A stretch of 64,000 nucleotides of DNA from Paracoccaceae bacterium (GCA_947461435.1 CANHLE010000006.1:1-64000); one strand, 5' to 3'; positions 17,349 through 27,373 are shown, counted from the stretch's first letter. Notes: generated by a model from the sequence alone, not told the origin. A program made the numbers and translations.

Positions 17349-18206
17349 ATGTCACAGTCTTCCCAGGTTACACTGATCGACCCCACCGTCATTGACGATA
17401 CGGCCCTGATCCGGGATCGCACCGCCCTTGACCCAGAGGCGCTTGAATCGCTGCAAATCTCCCTCTTGGCCGAGGGACTGCGCCAACCGGTTGAGGTGTG
17501 GGCCCTGCGCGAACCCACACAAACGCGGCAATATGGCCTGATCTCGGGGCTGCGCCGGTTGACCGCTTTTCGTAATCTTGCGGGCATCAACCCCAGCTTT
17601 GACACCATCCCCGCCTTCGTGCGCAGCCCGGCCGATCTGCCCGCCGCCATGGCCGCCATGGTGACGGAAAACGAAATCCGCACCCAGATCACCCCTTGGG
17701 AAAAAGGCGCGCTGATCGTCAGCGCCACAAAGGCCCAGATTTTCCCCACCATCGACACCGCCATTGCCGCCCTCTTCCCCGCTGTTTCGCGCCAAACCCG
17801 CAACCGTTTGCGCAACTATGCCGATGTGGTCGATGAACTGGGTGATGCACTGGCCACCCCGCATCTTCTGACCGGCCAGCAGATCGACCGCCTTGCTGCG
17901 GCCCTGCGGGGCGGTCTGACAGCGTTGATCCACCACATCTTTCTGGAAAAGCGCGTCAAGGCCCTGCCCGAACAATGGGCCGCCCTTCTGCCCACCTTGA
18001 ACGAGGCGCTGTCGCCTGAAACCGATCCCAGCGGCAAAACCCCCGGCCGCCCCCGCCGCATGATGCGCCTGCATCAGGGCCTGATCATCCACCGCGAGAA
18101 AATCCCCCACGGATGGGCCCTGCGCTTCACCGGGCCAGAGGCGCGGCGTGGGGGCATGGTCGATGATGTCATGGACCAGATCGAATACTGGTATGGGCGG
18201 GAATAA
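17349..18206 (+). CDS. ParB-like nuclease-domain protein, chromosomal, no ParA partner (copy 1)
   Basis: 285 residues. The N-terminus has the ParB layout: LDPEALESLQISLLAEGLRQPVEV, the box-II-like YGLISGLRRLTAFRNL, then VTENEIRTQITPWEKG. A helical part and a distinctive C-terminus follow: HGWALRFTGPEARRGGMVDD with MDQIEYWYG. It is clearly paralogous to the gene at 31771-32637. No ParA gene and no parS-like TGTTNCACGTGAAACA site is nearby, so a plain partition role is doubtful. It could be a regulator or CTPase of the ParB/Noc group. Confidence 0.75.
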   Translation: MSQSSQVTLIDPTVIDDTALIRDRTALDPEALESLQISLLAEGLRQPVEVWALREPTQTRQYGLISGLRRLTAFRNLAGINPSFDTIPAFVRSPADLPAAMAAMVTENEIRTQITPWEKGALIVSATKAQIFPTIDTAIAALFPAVSRQTRNRLRNYADVVDELGDALATPHLLTGQQIDRLAAALRGGLTALIHHIFLEKRVKALPEQWAALLPTLNEALSPETDPSGKTPGRPRRMMRLHQGLIIHREKIPHGWALRFTGPEARRGGMVDDVMDQIEYWYGRE

Positions 18207-18257
18207 GGCGTGCAATCGGGGCCCATTTGCCGTGCAGGCACATCGGCAAAGCCTTTA

Positions 18258-18279
18258 GATTTCGTTAAAATTCGAAATC
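18258..18279 (+). repeat. AT-rich inverted repeat downstream of ParB-like gene
   Basis: GATTTCG (18258-18264), an 8-base loop TTAAAATT, CGAAATC (18273-18279), in a locally AT-rich patch. There is no T-run. It could be a weak terminator or a binding site of the adjacent ParB-like protein; sequence alone cannot decide. Confidence 0.4.
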
Positions 18280-18301
18280 AACCCATTGATATTGCATACT
18301 T

Positions 18302-18326
18302 AAAAAAATGTCCCGACTCGGGACAT
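18302..18326 (-). terminator. Rho-independent terminator of aroC
   Basis: Read on the minus strand, ATGTCCCGA-G-TCGGGACAT (18326-18308) is followed by seven T. The arms are perfect 9-mers and the structure begins on the last base of the aroC stop codon. The one-base centre means the innermost pairs must open to form a loop. Confidence 0.8.
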
Positions 18327-19426
18327 CACCCGATCTGCCCCCGCAGACCCCCGGTCTGGCCCCGGTCCAGCAACAGATGGTCCAGCAGAACGCAGGCCAT
18401 CATCGCCTCCCCCACCGGCACCGCCCGGATGCCCACGCAGGGGTCATGCCGCCCCTTGGTGACCAGATCGATCTCCTCTCCGGCGGAATTCACCGTGGCC
18501 CGCGGCGTCAAAATCGACGAGGTCGGCTTGACCGCAAACCGCACCACAACGTCCTGCCCGGAACTGATCCCGCCCAGAATACCCCCCGCATGGTTTGTCA
18601 AAAATTCAACGCCCCCCGGTCCCATCCGCATCTCGTCGGCATTCTCAACCCCGGTCAGCGCCGCCGCCGCCATACCCTCGCCAATCTCAACCCCCTTGAC
18701 CGCGTTGATCGACATCATCGCCGCCGCCAGATCCGAATCCAGTTTGCCGTACAAAGGCGCGCCCAACCCCGCCGGCACGCCCGAGGCCGTCACCTCAATC
18801 ACCGCCCCCACCGAATTGTGGGTCAGCCGCAGATCATCCAGATAAACCGCCCAATCCGCCGCCGCGACCGGATCGGGGCACCAAAACGGATTGCTCGGGA
18901 TCACAGCAGCATCGAACCGGGCCCGATCAATCCCCCGCGGCCCCATCTGAACCATATAACCGCTGATCGTCAGACCCGGCAAAAGCGCCGCCAGAACCGC
19001 CCTCGCCACGCCGCCCGCGGCCACCCGTGCCGCCGTCTCACGCGCCGAACTGCGCCCCCCGCCCCGATAATCGCGCACCCCATATTTCTGGTGATAGGTG
19101 ATGTCCGCATGCCCCGGCCGAAACGCCTGCGCGATGTCGCCGTAATCCTTGCTGCGCTGGTCGGTGTTTTCGATCATCAATTGAATCGGGGTTCCCGTTG
19201 TCACCCCGCCAAACACGCCCGACAAGATGCGAACCTCGTCCGCTTCCTTCCTCTGCGTGGTGAATTTGCTTGTTCCCGGTTTGCGCTTGTCCAGCCACGG
19301 CTGCAAATCCACCTCGGACAGACCGATCCCCGGAGGGCAGCCATCAACCGTGCAGCCGATCGCAGGCCCATGGCTTTCGCCCCAAGTGGTGACGCGGAAG
19401 AGGTGACCGAAGGTGTTCAGGCTCAT
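18326..19426 (-). CDS. aroC: Chorismate synthase
   Basis: 366 residues. It converts EPSP to chorismate using reduced FMN, the last step of the shikimate pathway. Seen: [20 protein letters not shown] at the N-terminus, [25 protein letters not shown], and FAVKPTSSI with [18 protein letters not shown] near the C-terminus. The ATG at 19426 is the family start; more codons are open upstream but are not conserved. It is transcribed divergently from the thi operon. Confidence 0.97.
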   Translation of the reverse strand: MSLNTFGHLFRVTTWGESHGPAIGCTVDGCPPGIGLSEVDLQPWLDKRKPGTSKFTTQRKEADEVRILSGVFGGVTTGTPIQLMIENTDQRSKDYGDIAQAFRPGHADITYHQKYGVRDYRGGGRSSARETAARVAAGGVARAVLAALLPGLTISGYMVQMGPRGIDRARFDAAVIPSNPFWCPDPVAAADWAVYLDDLRLTHNSVGAVIEVTASGVPAGLGAPLYGKLDSDLAAAMMSINAVKGVEIGEGMAAAALTGVENADEMRMGPGGVEFLTNHAGGILGGISSGQDVVVRFAVKPTSSILTPRATVNSAGEEIDLVTKGRHDPCVGIRAVPVGEAMMACVLLDHLLLDRGQTGGLRGQIG

Positions 19427-19530
19427 GTGCAAACTCCATGCTTGCCTGACCCATAAGCCATGCCCCGCCGCCGATAAACCCCAAAGATAAGCGCCCTTGC
19501 CACTGCGAATTATTCCCCTATGGTCATCAC

Positions 19531-19633
19531 CACCTCGGGGTGCCTTTGGCTGTTTGCCAAAACAATCAAAAGGCTGAGATGCGCAAGCGGACCCGTTGAA
19601 CCTGAACCGGATCATACCGGCGGAGGGAAGGTG
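19531..19633 (+). promoter_or_regulatory. TPP riboswitch (THI element)
   Basis: The conserved parts are all present: CGGGGTGCC (19536-19544), AGGCTGAGATG near 19570-19580, ACCCGTTGAACCTGAACCGG and GGCGGAGGGAAGGTG. The P1 stem is formed by CACCT (19531-19535) with AGGTG (19629-19633). It lies about 50 bases before thiB. Binding of thiamine pyrophosphate should turn off translation or transcription of the thiamine transporter genes behind it. Confidence 0.95.
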
Positions 19634-19684
19634 CTTGGATTTCTCCAGAACCGGCCATTTCCGTCGCAACGTTGGAGAAGACCG

Positions 19685-20668
19685 ATGAAAACCACCCTCC
19701 TCGCTGCGGGCCTGCTTTCCTTGGCGAGCATGGCCATAGGCGAGACCCCCGTTCTAACCGTTCTGACCTATGACAGCTTTACCCCCGAATGGGGCCCCGG
19801 TCCGTTGATCGAAACGGGATTCGAGGCGACCTGCCGTTGTGATTTGCAGTTTATCACCGCCGGAGACGGCGCGGCCGTCTTGGCCCGCGTCAAGCTGGAA
19901 GGCGTGCAGTCCGAGGCAGATGTTGTTCTGGGTCTGGATACGACCCTGACAGCCGATGCGGCGGCGACGGGGCTGTTTGCGCCCGTGGCGGCGGCAGAAA
20001 ACACGCTGCCCGTTCCCTTTTCAGAACCCAATTTTGTGCCCTTTGATTGGGGGTGGTTCGCCATGGTCTATGACAGCACCAAACTGGCAACTGCGCCAAC
20101 CTCGTTCAAGGAATTGGCCGCGTCGAACTTGAAAATCTTGATACAAGACCCCCGATCCTCGACACCCGGGCTTGGCTTGGTGATGTGGATCAAGGCGGCC
20201 TATGGGGATCAAGCGGCGCAGATTTGGGCCGATCTGGCAGATAACATTGTTACGGTTACCCCCGGCTGGACCGAAGCCTACAACATGTTTCTGGAAGGCG
20301 AGGCTGATATGGTTTTGTCCTATACAACCTCGCCCGCCTATCATTTGATCGCAGAAGGCGACGCGACAAAATCGGCCGCCCTGTTCCGCGAAGGGCATTA
20401 TCTTCAGATCGAAGTTGCCGGAAAGCTCGCCGCAAGCGATCAACCTGCCTTGGCCGATGCCTTTTTGGCCTTTCTCACCTCGGATGAAGCGCAGGCGGCG
20501 CTGATCACAACAAACTGGATGTACCCGGCCAAAACCCCTTCCTCGGGCCTTCCGCAGGGTTTCGAAACCTTGATCCAGCCTGCGACATCCTTGCTTTTCT
20601 CCTCCGCCGAGGCGCAGGCGGCGCGTGGCCCGGCGATTGAAGAATGGCGCACGGCTTTGTCAAAATGA
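19685..20668 (+). CDS. thiB: Thiamine ABC transporter, periplasmic binding protein
   Basis: 327 residues. A signal peptide of about 19 residues ([19 protein letters not shown]) is followed by LTVLTYDSF, typical of ThiB/TbpA. The body has the solute-binding fold ([55 protein letters not shown]). It binds thiamine or its phosphates in the periplasm for ThiPQ. The TPP riboswitch directly upstream supports the substrate. The stop overlaps the thiP start. Confidence 0.94.
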   Translation: MKTTLLAAGLLSLASMAIGETPVLTVLTYDSFTPEWGPGPLIETGFEATCRCDLQFITAGDGAAVLARVKLEGVQSEADVVLGLDTTLTADAAATGLFAPVAAAENTLPVPFSEPNFVPFDWGWFAMVYDSTKLATAPTSFKELAASNLKILIQDPRSSTPGLGLVMWIKAAYGDQAAQIWADLADNIVTVTPGWTEAYNMFLEGEADMVLSYTTSPAYHLIAEGDATKSAALFREGHYLQIEVAGKLAASDQPALADAFLAFLTSDEAQAALITTNWMYPAKTPSSGLPQGFETLIQPATSLLFSSAEAQAARGPAIEEWRTALSK

Positions 20669-22188
20669 CAGCGGCCCGGGCCATCGCCGCAGGAATCGCC
20701 GCGCTGATCTTGGGCAGCGCGGCGCTTTTGGCGGGCCAAGCGCAGACATGGGCCTTGCTTCCCGCCGATCTGGCCGCCGTGCGCTTTACCCTAACGCAGG
20801 CTGCGTTGTCGGCCGCGGCATCGGTTGTGCTGGCCATTCCGGTGTCTCGCGCCTTGTTTCGTCGGCGATTTGCCGGGCGCTCTGCGCTGATCGGGCTGAT
20901 GGCGGCCCCATTTGCGCTTCCATTTGTGGTGGCGGTTCTGGGGTTGCTGACCATTTTTGGGCGGTCCGGCCCGGTGAACATGGCGCTGGCCGCTTTGGGC
21001 CTGCCACCCTTTTCGATCTACGGGTTGCACGGCGTGGTCATGGCAAACGTCTTTTTCAATTTGCCCTTGGCCACCCGGATGCTTCTGCACGGCTGGCAGA
21101 ACATCCCGACCGAGCGTTTTCGGTTGGCGCAGTCGCTGTCCATGCCACCGTCAGCCCAGTTCCGACATCTGGAATGGCCGATGCTTCGTGCGCAAACACC
21201 GGGTATTTTGGTGGTGATCTTTCTGGTCTGTCTGACCAGCTTTGCCATTTCCCTCACCTTGGGCGGCGGGCCAAAGTCCAGCACGTTAGAGCTGGCGATC
21301 TATCAATCCCTGCGGTTTGACTATGATCTTGGCCGGGCGTCGCTTTTGGCGATTGTGCAATTTTCCATCTGTGCGGGGGTAACCCTGATCGCCAGTCGGC
21401 TGACGCTGCCTGATGGTCTGGGATCGGGCCTGCAAGGCTTTGCCCCGATGATGCCCGCAAAGGGTTGGCGGCGCAGTGCAGACATTGTCTGGATTTCGCT
21501 GGCGGCGCTTTATCTGTTTGCGCCGCTGTGTGCCGCGATGATCAAAGGCCTGCCGGGTTTGGCCGATTTGCCAAATGGGGTGGCCGCCGCGCTGGCCCGA
21601 TCGGTGGCTGTGGCCCTGGGGTCTTCCGGGCTGTGCACGGGCCTGGCGCTGTGTCTGGCCTTGGCCGCGGCGCAAGACAAAAACCGTTGGATCGAAGTTG
21701 CAGCCATGCTGCCCTTGGCGGCCTCGGGCCTTGTGCTGGGAACAGGTCTTTTTATCGCGCTGCGCCCCGTTGCGCGGCCCGAAGATATTGCGCTGCCCAT
21801 CACGCTGTTGGTGAATGCGGTGCTGGCGCTGCCGTTTTTGGTTCGCCTTTTGCTTCCCGCAGCCCGGCAAATGAACGCCAACTACGGACAGCTGGCACAA
21901 AGCCTTGGGCTAAGCGGGGCCGCGCGCCTGCGCTATGTGACCGTGCCCTTGCTGGCGCGTCCCATCGGCTATGGCGCAGGGTTGGCGGCGGCCCTGTCGA
22001 TGGGGGATCTGGGGGTTATCACCTTGTTTGCCGGGCAGCAGGGCGCAACCTTGCCCCTGCTTGTCCAGCAATTGATCGGCGCATACCGGATGGATCAGGC
22101 AGCCGCGGTTGCGTTGATCCTTGTGCTGGCCAGTTTCACCTTGTTTGCCCTGCTAGACTATGGAGCCCGACGTTATGCTGACACTTGA
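20665..22188 (+). CDS. thiP: Thiamine ABC transporter, permease
   Basis: 507 residues with roughly 12 hydrophobic segments in two homologous halves, each with a BPD-type permease loop (FRLAQSLSMPPSAQFRHLEWP in the first, YGQLAQSLGLSGAARLRYVT in the second). It forms the membrane channel of the thiamine importer. I start at the ATG whose last two bases open the thiB stop (ATGA overlap); an ATG 21 bases earlier is also open. Confidence 0.92.
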   Translation: MTAARAIAAGIAALILGSAALLAGQAQTWALLPADLAAVRFTLTQAALSAAASVVLAIPVSRALFRRRFAGRSALIGLMAAPFALPFVVAVLGLLTIFGRSGPVNMALAALGLPPFSIYGLHGVVMANVFFNLPLATRMLLHGWQNIPTERFRLAQSLSMPPSAQFRHLEWPMLRAQTPGILVVIFLVCLTSFAISLTLGGGPKSSTLELAIYQSLRFDYDLGRASLLAIVQFSICAGVTLIASRLTLPDGLGSGLQGFAPMMPAKGWRRSADIVWISLAALYLFAPLCAAMIKGLPGLADLPNGVAAALARSVAVALGSSGLCTGLALCLALAAAQDKNRWIEVAAMLPLAASGLVLGTGLFIALRPVARPEDIALPITLLVNAVLALPFLVRLLLPAARQMNANYGQLAQSLGLSGAARLRYVTVPLLARPIGYGAGLAAALSMGDLGVITLFAGQQGATLPLLVQQLIGAYRMDQAAAVALILVLASFTLFALLDYGARRYADT

Positions 22189-22885
22189 CCGGCTGGTTCT
22201 GACCCAAGAGGGTTTTCATCTGTCCGCCGATTGGACAGTACCGTTAGGGCAGAAAGTGGGGTTGATCGGGGCCTCTGGCGCAGGCAAATCAACCTTGCTT
22301 TTGGCGCTGGCAGGGTTCGTGGCCCCGACATCGGGGCGGATCCTGTGGGACGGAAAAGATCTGGCACAGGTCGCGCCGGGTAATCGGCCCGCAACCATCT
22401 TGTTTCAGGATCAAAACCTGTTTCCGCATCTGACAATCGCGCAAAACTTGTGCCTTGGCCTGTCCCCGCGCCTTCAAATGACCCAAGAGATGGCCCTAAA
22501 GATCGACAGGGCACTGGCGCGTGTGGGGCTGTCCGGATTGGGTCTGCGCAAACCGGGGCAGCTTTCGGGCGGTCAGCAGGGGCGCGCGGCCTTGGCGCGG
22601 GCGCTGCTGCGGGCACGGCCGCTTCTGCTGCTGGATGAACCCTTTGCGGCGCTGGGCCCGGCACTGCGCGCTGAAATGCTGGCGCTGGTGGCCGAGGTTG
22701 CGGCGGAAACGCAGGCCACGGTGATGTTGGTCAGCCATGACCCGCAGGATATTCAAGGGTTTGCCGACCGGACAGTTCTGGTTGCACAGGGCGCGGCTAA
22801 CGCGCCGGTGGAAACGGCGGCGCTTTTTGCACACCCGCCGGCCGCCCTGCGCGCCTATCTGGGAGAGAAATCACCGAAAAAATGA
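22175..22885 (+). CDS. thiQ: Thiamine ABC transporter, ATP-binding protein
   Basis: 236 residues. Complete ABC ATPase: Walker A GASGAGKST, Q-loop FQDQNLFPH, signature LSGGQQGR, Walker B LLLLDEPFAAL, switch His in LVSHD. It powers thiamine import with ThiB and ThiP. The ATG at 22175 has GGAG nine bases before it and overlaps the thiP end, so it is preferred over the ATG at 22160. Confidence 0.93.
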   Translation: MLTLDRLVLTQEGFHLSADWTVPLGQKVGLIGASGAGKSTLLLALAGFVAPTSGRILWDGKDLAQVAPGNRPATILFQDQNLFPHLTIAQNLCLGLSPRLQMTQEMALKIDRALARVGLSGLGLRKPGQLSGGQQGRAALARALLRARPLLLLDEPFAALGPALRAEMLALVAEVAAETQATVMLVSHDPQDIQGFADRTVLVAQGAANAPVETAALFAHPPAALRAYLGEKSPKK

Positions 22886-22919
22886 AAACCCCCGCTGCCT
22901 TGCGGCGCGGGGGTTTTTT
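22886..22919. terminator. Bidirectional terminator between thiQ and petC
   Basis: AAA, CCCCCGC (22889-22895), an 11-base loop, GCGGGGG (22907-22913), TTTTTT. The A-tract on one side and T-tract on the other let it serve both converging operons. Confidence 0.9.
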
Positions 22920-22935
22920 CGGCCTGTCAAACGGT

Positions 22936-23727
22936 TCAGGCCGTGTGTTTTTTGCCTTTGACGCCCGCCCAAAGCCGCTTGTTGGTCAGGTACAAAAGCG
23001 TGCTGAGCAAGATCAAGAAGACCACGGCCTTAAAGCCGGCCTCTTTGCGCGCCATCAACTTCGGCTCTGCCGTCCACATCAAGAACGCGGCCGCGTCTTC
23101 TGCCATCTGGTGCACGGTGGCCGGTGTTCCGTCTTGATAGGTGATCAGATCATCCATAAGCGGCGGCGGCATGGCGATCCAGCCCGTTGAAAACGCGTGG
23201 TTTTCATAAAAGGTCGTGCCGGCTTCTTCTTTTTCTTCACCGGTGTAGCCGGTCAGGATCGAATAGATATGCTCTGGTCCGCCAATGCCGTTGATCAACT
23301 GGTTGATGCCCAGACCATAAGGACCGTGAAAGCCGGCCCGTGCCTTTGCCATCAGCGACAGATCTGGCGCCCCGGCCCCGGTGTTGGCCGGGAAGTTATC
23401 GGTTGGCAGGGCATCCCGCTCTTCTCCGGTATCCTTGTCGATCGCGGTGTAGTTCGTGGCATAGGCACGCACCTGATCTTCGGGCAGATGCGGTCCGCCC
23501 TCGTCTGACAAGGACCGCAGCGGCACGAATTTAAGTCCGTGACAGGCCGAGCAGACTTCAGTGTAAAGCTGAAGGCCGCGCTGCAACTGGTGCTCGTCGA
23601 ATTTGCCGAAGGGGCCTTCAAACGAGAAGGCGATGTCTTCGGTATGGCCACCCTCGCCTGCGGCGAAGGAGGCACCGGTGCTCAGCACGAGGGCAGAGAC
23701 AGCGCTGATTGCGATTTTGCGAAACAT
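22936..23727 (-). CDS. petC: Cytochrome c1 of the bc1 complex
   Basis: 263 residues. A signal peptide (to about residue 22, ASFA) precedes a single haem site CSACHG near residue 60. The Met-ligand region (IAMPPPL) and a C-terminal membrane anchor (about 235-252, [13 protein letters not shown]) follow. It passes electrons from the Rieske protein to a soluble or membrane-bound cytochrome c. I start at MFRKIAISA; the frame is open a further 14 codons upstream. Third gene of the pet operon, 19 bases after petB. Confidence 0.96.
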   Translation of the reverse strand: MFRKIAISAVSALVLSTGASFAAGEGGHTEDIAFSFEGPFGKFDEHQLQRGLQLYTEVCSACHGLKFVPLRSLSDEGGPHLPEDQVRAYATNYTAIDKDTGEERDALPTDNFPANTGAGAPDLSLMAKARAGFHGPYGLGINQLINGIGGPEHIYSILTGYTGEEKEEAGTTFYENHAFSTGWIAMPPPLMDDLITYQDGTPATVHQMAEDAAAFLMWTAEPKLMARKEAGFKAVVFLILLSTLLYLTNKRLWAGVKGKKHTA

Positions 23728-23746
23728 CTCAGTCAGTTCCTTTCTC

Positions 23747-25063
23747 TCACTCGGCCGGGTTCGGCGCATAGTGCGACTTGAAGTCTTCTTCGATCGTTGC
23801 CGGTTGCGGCATCGGTTTTTCCAGAACGCCCAACAACGGCAGGATGACCAGGAAGTAGGCGAACCAGTAGGTGGATGCGATCAGCGAAATCCACGCCATC
23901 AACTCGTTCGGAACCTGCGCACCAACCCACATCAGCACGACAAAGTCGATGGCCAGCAGCCAGAACCATGCCTTGAACTTGGGGCGGTACCGGCCAGAGC
24001 GGACCGAGGACGTATCCAGCCACGGAACCAGCGCCAGCACGGCAATGGCACCGAACATCGCCAGCACACCAAAGAACTTGGCGTCGATGATGCCGAAAGA
24101 CAGGAACTGCACCAACTGAACCGCCCAGACATCGGCCGTGAAGGCCCGCAAGATCGCGTAGAAGGGCAAGAAATACCATTCAGGCACGATATGCGCCGGC
24201 GTCGCCAGCGGGTTCGCTTCGATATAGTTGTCGGGGTGTCCAAGGAAGTTGGGCATGAAGCCGACGACGGCAAAGAACACGACAAGGATCACGGCCAAGG
24301 CAAAAAGATCCTTGATCACGAAATAGGGCCAGAAGGGCAACGTGTCTTTTGCCGCTTCTTCCTTCGAGGTGCGGCGAACCTCAACACCCGTGGGGTTGTT
24401 GTTGCCGGTCGTATGGAAGGCCCAGATGTGCACGCCAACAAGGCCAGCAATCACGAAGGGCAACAAATAGTGCAGCGAGAAGAAGCGGTTCAGCGTGGCA
24501 TTGTCCACCGCAGGCCCACCCAGCAGCCATTCCTGAATGACAGGGCCGATCCCCGGGATCGCGCCGAACAAACCGGTGATCACCGTGGCGCCCCAGAACG
24601 ACATCTGGCCCCAAGGCAGAACATAGCCCATGAAGGCCGTCGCCATCATCAGCAAATAGATGATCATGCCGATCACCCAAGTCACTTCGCGCGGGGCCTT
24701 GTAGCTGCCATAGTACAGGCCGCGGAAAATATGCAGATAGACAGCCATGAAGAACAGCGATGCGCCATTCGCATGCAGATACCGCAACATGTACCCGCCA
24801 TTGACATCGCGCATGATGTGTTCGACCGACTTGAACGCCATATCGACTTGCGGGGTGTAATGCATTGCCAGAACGATGCCCGTCACGATTTGCATCACCA
24901 GACAGAACGTAAGGACAATGCCCCAGATCCACATCCAGTTCAGGTTCTTCGGCGTCGGGATCGTCAAAGTGTCAGACAGAAGGCTCGCCACGGGAAGGCG
25001 CGAGTGGAGCCATTTCTCAAAGCCCGACTTGGGCTCGTAATGGTCGTGGGGAATACCGGCCAT
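23747..25063 (-). CDS. petB: Cytochrome b of the bc1 complex
   Basis: 438 residues with eight to nine membrane segments. The Qo-site motif [16 protein letters not shown] is intact, as is [20 protein letters not shown] with its neighbouring haem-ligating His pairs (ALMHYTPQ/HANGAS and [18 protein letters not shown]). It carries the two b haems and both quinone sites. It lies 11 bases after petA. Confidence 0.97.
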   Translation of the reverse strand: MAGIPHDHYEPKSGFEKWLHSRLPVASLLSDTLTIPTPKNLNWMWIWGIVLTFCLVMQIVTGIVLAMHYTPQVDMAFKSVEHIMRDVNGGYMLRYLHANGASLFFMAVYLHIFRGLYYGSYKAPREVTWVIGMIIYLLMMATAFMGYVLPWGQMSFWGATVITGLFGAIPGIGPVIQEWLLGGPAVDNATLNRFFSLHYLLPFVIAGLVGVHIWAFHTTGNNNPTGVEVRRTSKEEAAKDTLPFWPYFVIKDLFALAVILVVFFAVVGFMPNFLGHPDNYIEANPLATPAHIVPEWYFLPFYAILRAFTADVWAVQLVQFLSFGIIDAKFFGVLAMFGAIAVLALVPWLDTSSVRSGRYRPKFKAWFWLLAIDFVVLMWVGAQVPNELMAWISLIASTYWFAYFLVILPLLGVLEKPMPQPATIEEDFKSHYAPNPAE

Positions 25064-25074
25064 GATTGGTCTCC

Positions 25075-25635
25075 TTAACCGAGCTTGATCGTGGTGTCGT
25101 CTTCAAATTTTGCAACCGGCACGGGCAGGTTGCGCGGGGCGGGCCCTTTGCGGATGCGGCCAGCGGTGTCGTAGTGTGAGCCGTGGCAGGGGCAGAACCA
25201 GCCACCAAAATCACCGGCGTTGCCCAAAGGCACGCAGCCAAGGTGCGTACACACGCCCATCATGACCAGCCACTCACCGGCCTCGTCCAAGGTGCGGTTG
25301 GTGTCAGACGCATCCGCTTCGGCTGCGATGTTCGCGTTTTCGGATTTGGTGTCGACCAGATCGGTCAGGGCGACGGCGCGGCCCGCATCAATTTCTTCAG
25401 GCGTGCGGCGGCGGATGAACACGGGCTTTCCGCGCCATTTCACCGTCAACTGGGTGCCAACCTCAACCCCGGACACATCGACGAAAATCGAGGCCAAGGC
25501 GCGGGTATCGGCCGATGGGTTCATCTGGTTGACCAGCGGCCAAACCGCCGCGCCGGCCGCAACGGCGCCGGCCCCGGCGGTTGCATAATACAGGAAATCC
25601 CGGCGGGAACCTGAGGTTTCGTCAGCATGGGACAC
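25075..25635 (-). CDS. petA: Rieske iron-sulfur subunit of the bc1 complex
   Basis: 186 residues. The N-terminus [14 protein letters not shown] is a Tat-type signal/anchor segment. The 2Fe-2S cluster motifs CTHLGC and CPCHGSHYD are intact. The start is GTG (VSHADETSG), with GGGAG 9-13 bases upstream; the frame is open 23 codons further but those are not conserved. petA-petB-petC form the standard Rhodobacterales operon for the ubiquinol:cytochrome c oxidoreductase. Confidence 0.95.
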   Translation of the reverse strand: MSHADETSGSRRDFLYYATAGAGAVAAGAAVWPLVNQMNPSADTRALASIFVDVSGVEVGTQLTVKWRGKPVFIRRRTPEEIDAGRAVALTDLVDTKSENANIAAEADASDTNRTLDEAGEWLVMMGVCTHLGCVPLGNAGDFGGWFCPCHGSHYDTAGRIRKGPAPRNLPVPVAKFEDDTTIKLG

Positions 25636-25849
25636 GAGATCTTCTCCCTTCCAAGGCCGCAAGGGCACTGCGGCGCAGGTATCATTTCGGCCTTGATCGC
25701 CCAAAGCCTTGCAGGGCGGGTTTTAGACAAGGTTCAAAGCGCCGTAAAGCGGTCAAAGGCGCGCAGGGGGGCGCAAATTTGCTTTTATCGGCCGCAGGGC
25801 TTGAAATCCGGCGCAAAGATTCCAATGCATTGTATTTTTCTGCCGAATC

Positions 25850-26461
25850 TCAACCCTTTGGGGTTGTGTCCACCATCGAGGGGCGCTGCGCAAATGCCGC
25901 GGCCCACTCGGCCAATTGCGGCCGTCCGGCCTGCCAACGGCGGTCATCATGGCGAAAATCAAGGTAGCCAAGGGCCACGGCAAGCGCGATTTGACCCATA
26001 TGAACGGGCAAGCGGAGCAGCGGCAAAGACCCCGCTTCGATGGCATCCAACGCGCGGTCAACCTTGGCCCATTGCCCTTCGACCCAAGGGGCGAAGCGCG
26101 CCGTTTCGGGCCGCAGACGGGTTTCATAGACCATCAAAAGGGCCGCTTCCAAAATCCCGTCGGCGGTCGCTTCAAGCGTCAAGACAGGCCACAGATCTGG
26201 CCCCTTGGGGTACAGGCCCGCGCCAGACAGATCATCCAGATACCGCGCGATCACCCGGCTGTCGAAAATGGCCTGGCCGTCATCGGTCACAAGCGCGGGG
26301 ATCTTTCCCAAGGGATTGCGGTTCACGGGCATCGTGCCCGGATCAAGCGGCGATCCGGCAACCACGGTTTGCTCGACACGGTCGCCCAAGCCTGATTCGA
26401 TGATCTGAACAGATACCTTGCGCCCAAACGGCGTGGTGGGAGAGGTGAAGAGTTGCATCAT
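25850..26461 (-). CDS. Glutathione S-transferase family protein
   Basis: 203 residues. The N-terminal thioredoxin-like half begins LFTSPTTPFGRKVSVQIIES and has NPLGKIPALV and IFDSRVIARYLDD, the typical GSH-binding segments. The rest is the all-helical half. The substrate is not predictable. There are two adjacent ATGs (26461 and 26458); AAGGA lies just upstream of them. Confidence 0.85.
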   Translation of the reverse strand: MMQLFTSPTTPFGRKVSVQIIESGLGDRVEQTVVAGSPLDPGTMPVNRNPLGKIPALVTDDGQAIFDSRVIARYLDDLSGAGLYPKGPDLWPVLTLEATADGILEAALLMVYETRLRPETARFAPWVEGQWAKVDRALDAIEAGSLPLLRLPVHMGQIALAVALGYLDFRHDDRRWQAGRPQLAEWAAAFAQRPSMVDTTPKG

Positions 26462-26523
26462 GCCATCCTTGTGGGTTGCCGCATGTAAAGGGCAGGCCAG
26501 GGCCAAGGTCAATCCTCAAGGAG

Positions 26524-27144
26524 TTATTGATCAGGCACGTCTCGCATCAGCCGGGCCAATTCGGCTGCGGGGCTTTGGCCGTTCTGGGCTTCCAGCGCGC
26601 CGATCACGCCCGCCCGCGCTGCGGCAGTTTTGTTCTGGTTCAGCTTCCACGTCCCCTCCACCGTGTCGATGGTCAACCGAAATGGCACGATCATGCGCAT
26701 CATCCGCTCCATCGTCCCTTCGGCCATCTTGGTCGATCTCCAGATCGACTTTGGCAAAAGCCGGGCCTCGAAACTGTCGGACAAGGCGTTGACCATGGGT
26801 TCCAATGTGGTCGGCAACAAAGGCTCCAACCGGCCCCGCAGATGCACCGCAACATAGTTCCACGTCGGAACCTGATCCTCGACCCCGTACCAATCGGGCG
26901 AGATATAGCAGTCTGGGCCGACAACCGCCAAAAGCGCCACGCAGGGCAAATTGGCCCGCGCAATCGCGTTGGACCGCGCCAGATGTATATCGGCGAATCG
27001 CCCATCTTGTGACAGATGAAAGGGGATATGCGCCATCAAGGGCCCCGCATCGCCATTTATCGAAAGCGTGCCAAAGCCCCTTTCCGCCGCAAAGCGCAGG
27101 TTCTTGGCTTCGGTATCCTGTCGAAAGGCCGGGTTTGGATGCAT
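26524..27144 (-). CDS. PaiB-like FMN-binding protein
   Basis: 206 residues. The N-terminus MHPNPAFRQDTEAKN, the middle DCYISPDWYGVEDQVPTWNY and PKSIWRSTKMAEGTMERMMR are the conserved blocks of the FMN-binding negative transcriptional regulator family (PaiB). PaiB of Bacillus is linked to control of sporulation and protease genes; here a flavin-split-barrel oxidoreductase or regulator is equally possible. It lies upstream of the GST gene on the same strand. Confidence 0.8.
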   Translation of the reverse strand: MHPNPAFRQDTEAKNLRFAAERGFGTLSINGDAGPLMAHIPFHLSQDGRFADIHLARSNAIARANLPCVALLAVVGPDCYISPDWYGVEDQVPTWNYVAVHLRGRLEPLLPTTLEPMVNALSDSFEARLLPKSIWRSTKMAEGTMERMMRMIVPFRLTIDTVEGTWKLNQNKTAAARAGVIGALEAQNGQSPAAELARLMRDVPDQ

Positions 27145-27194
27145 CGTTATTTATCCTGCAGGACGGGGTGCGCGGCTTTGGCACGCCACAAATG

Positions 27195-27224
27195 AAAAAG
27201 CCGCCGAAGGTTACCCTTGGCGGC
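27195..27224 (-). terminator. Rho-independent terminator of rpmJ
   Basis: On the minus strand GCCGCCAAGG, loop GTAA, CCTTCGGCGGC (one bulged base), followed by TTTTTC. Confidence 0.8.
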
Positions 27225-27247
27225 CTATCATGTAGCTCGCGCGCTTC

Positions 27248-27373
27248 TCAACCCTGACGGGCCTTATAGCGCTTTTGCGTCTTGTTGATCACATAGACGC
27301 GGCCTTTACGGCGCACGACTTGGCAATCGCGGTGACGCGTCTTCAGCGAGCGGAGCGAGTTTGCAACCTTCAT
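27248..27373 (-). CDS. rpmJ: 50S ribosomal protein L36 (zinc-free type)
   Basis: 41 residues: [20 protein letters not shown] then [20 protein letters not shown]. It lacks the Cys/His zinc ribbon of the C+ form; only one Cys is present. Alphaproteobacteria normally have this C- form. Start at the ATG with GGAGACAG just upstream on the minus strand; own terminator downstream. Confidence 0.94.
   Translation of the reverse strand: MKVANSLRSLKTRHRDCQVVRRKGRVYVINKTQKRYKARQG

Noticed and set aside
17349..18206. Plasmid partition locus or replication origin
   Set aside because: No ParA, RepC or parS-like palindrome; neighbours are chromosomal housekeeping genes.
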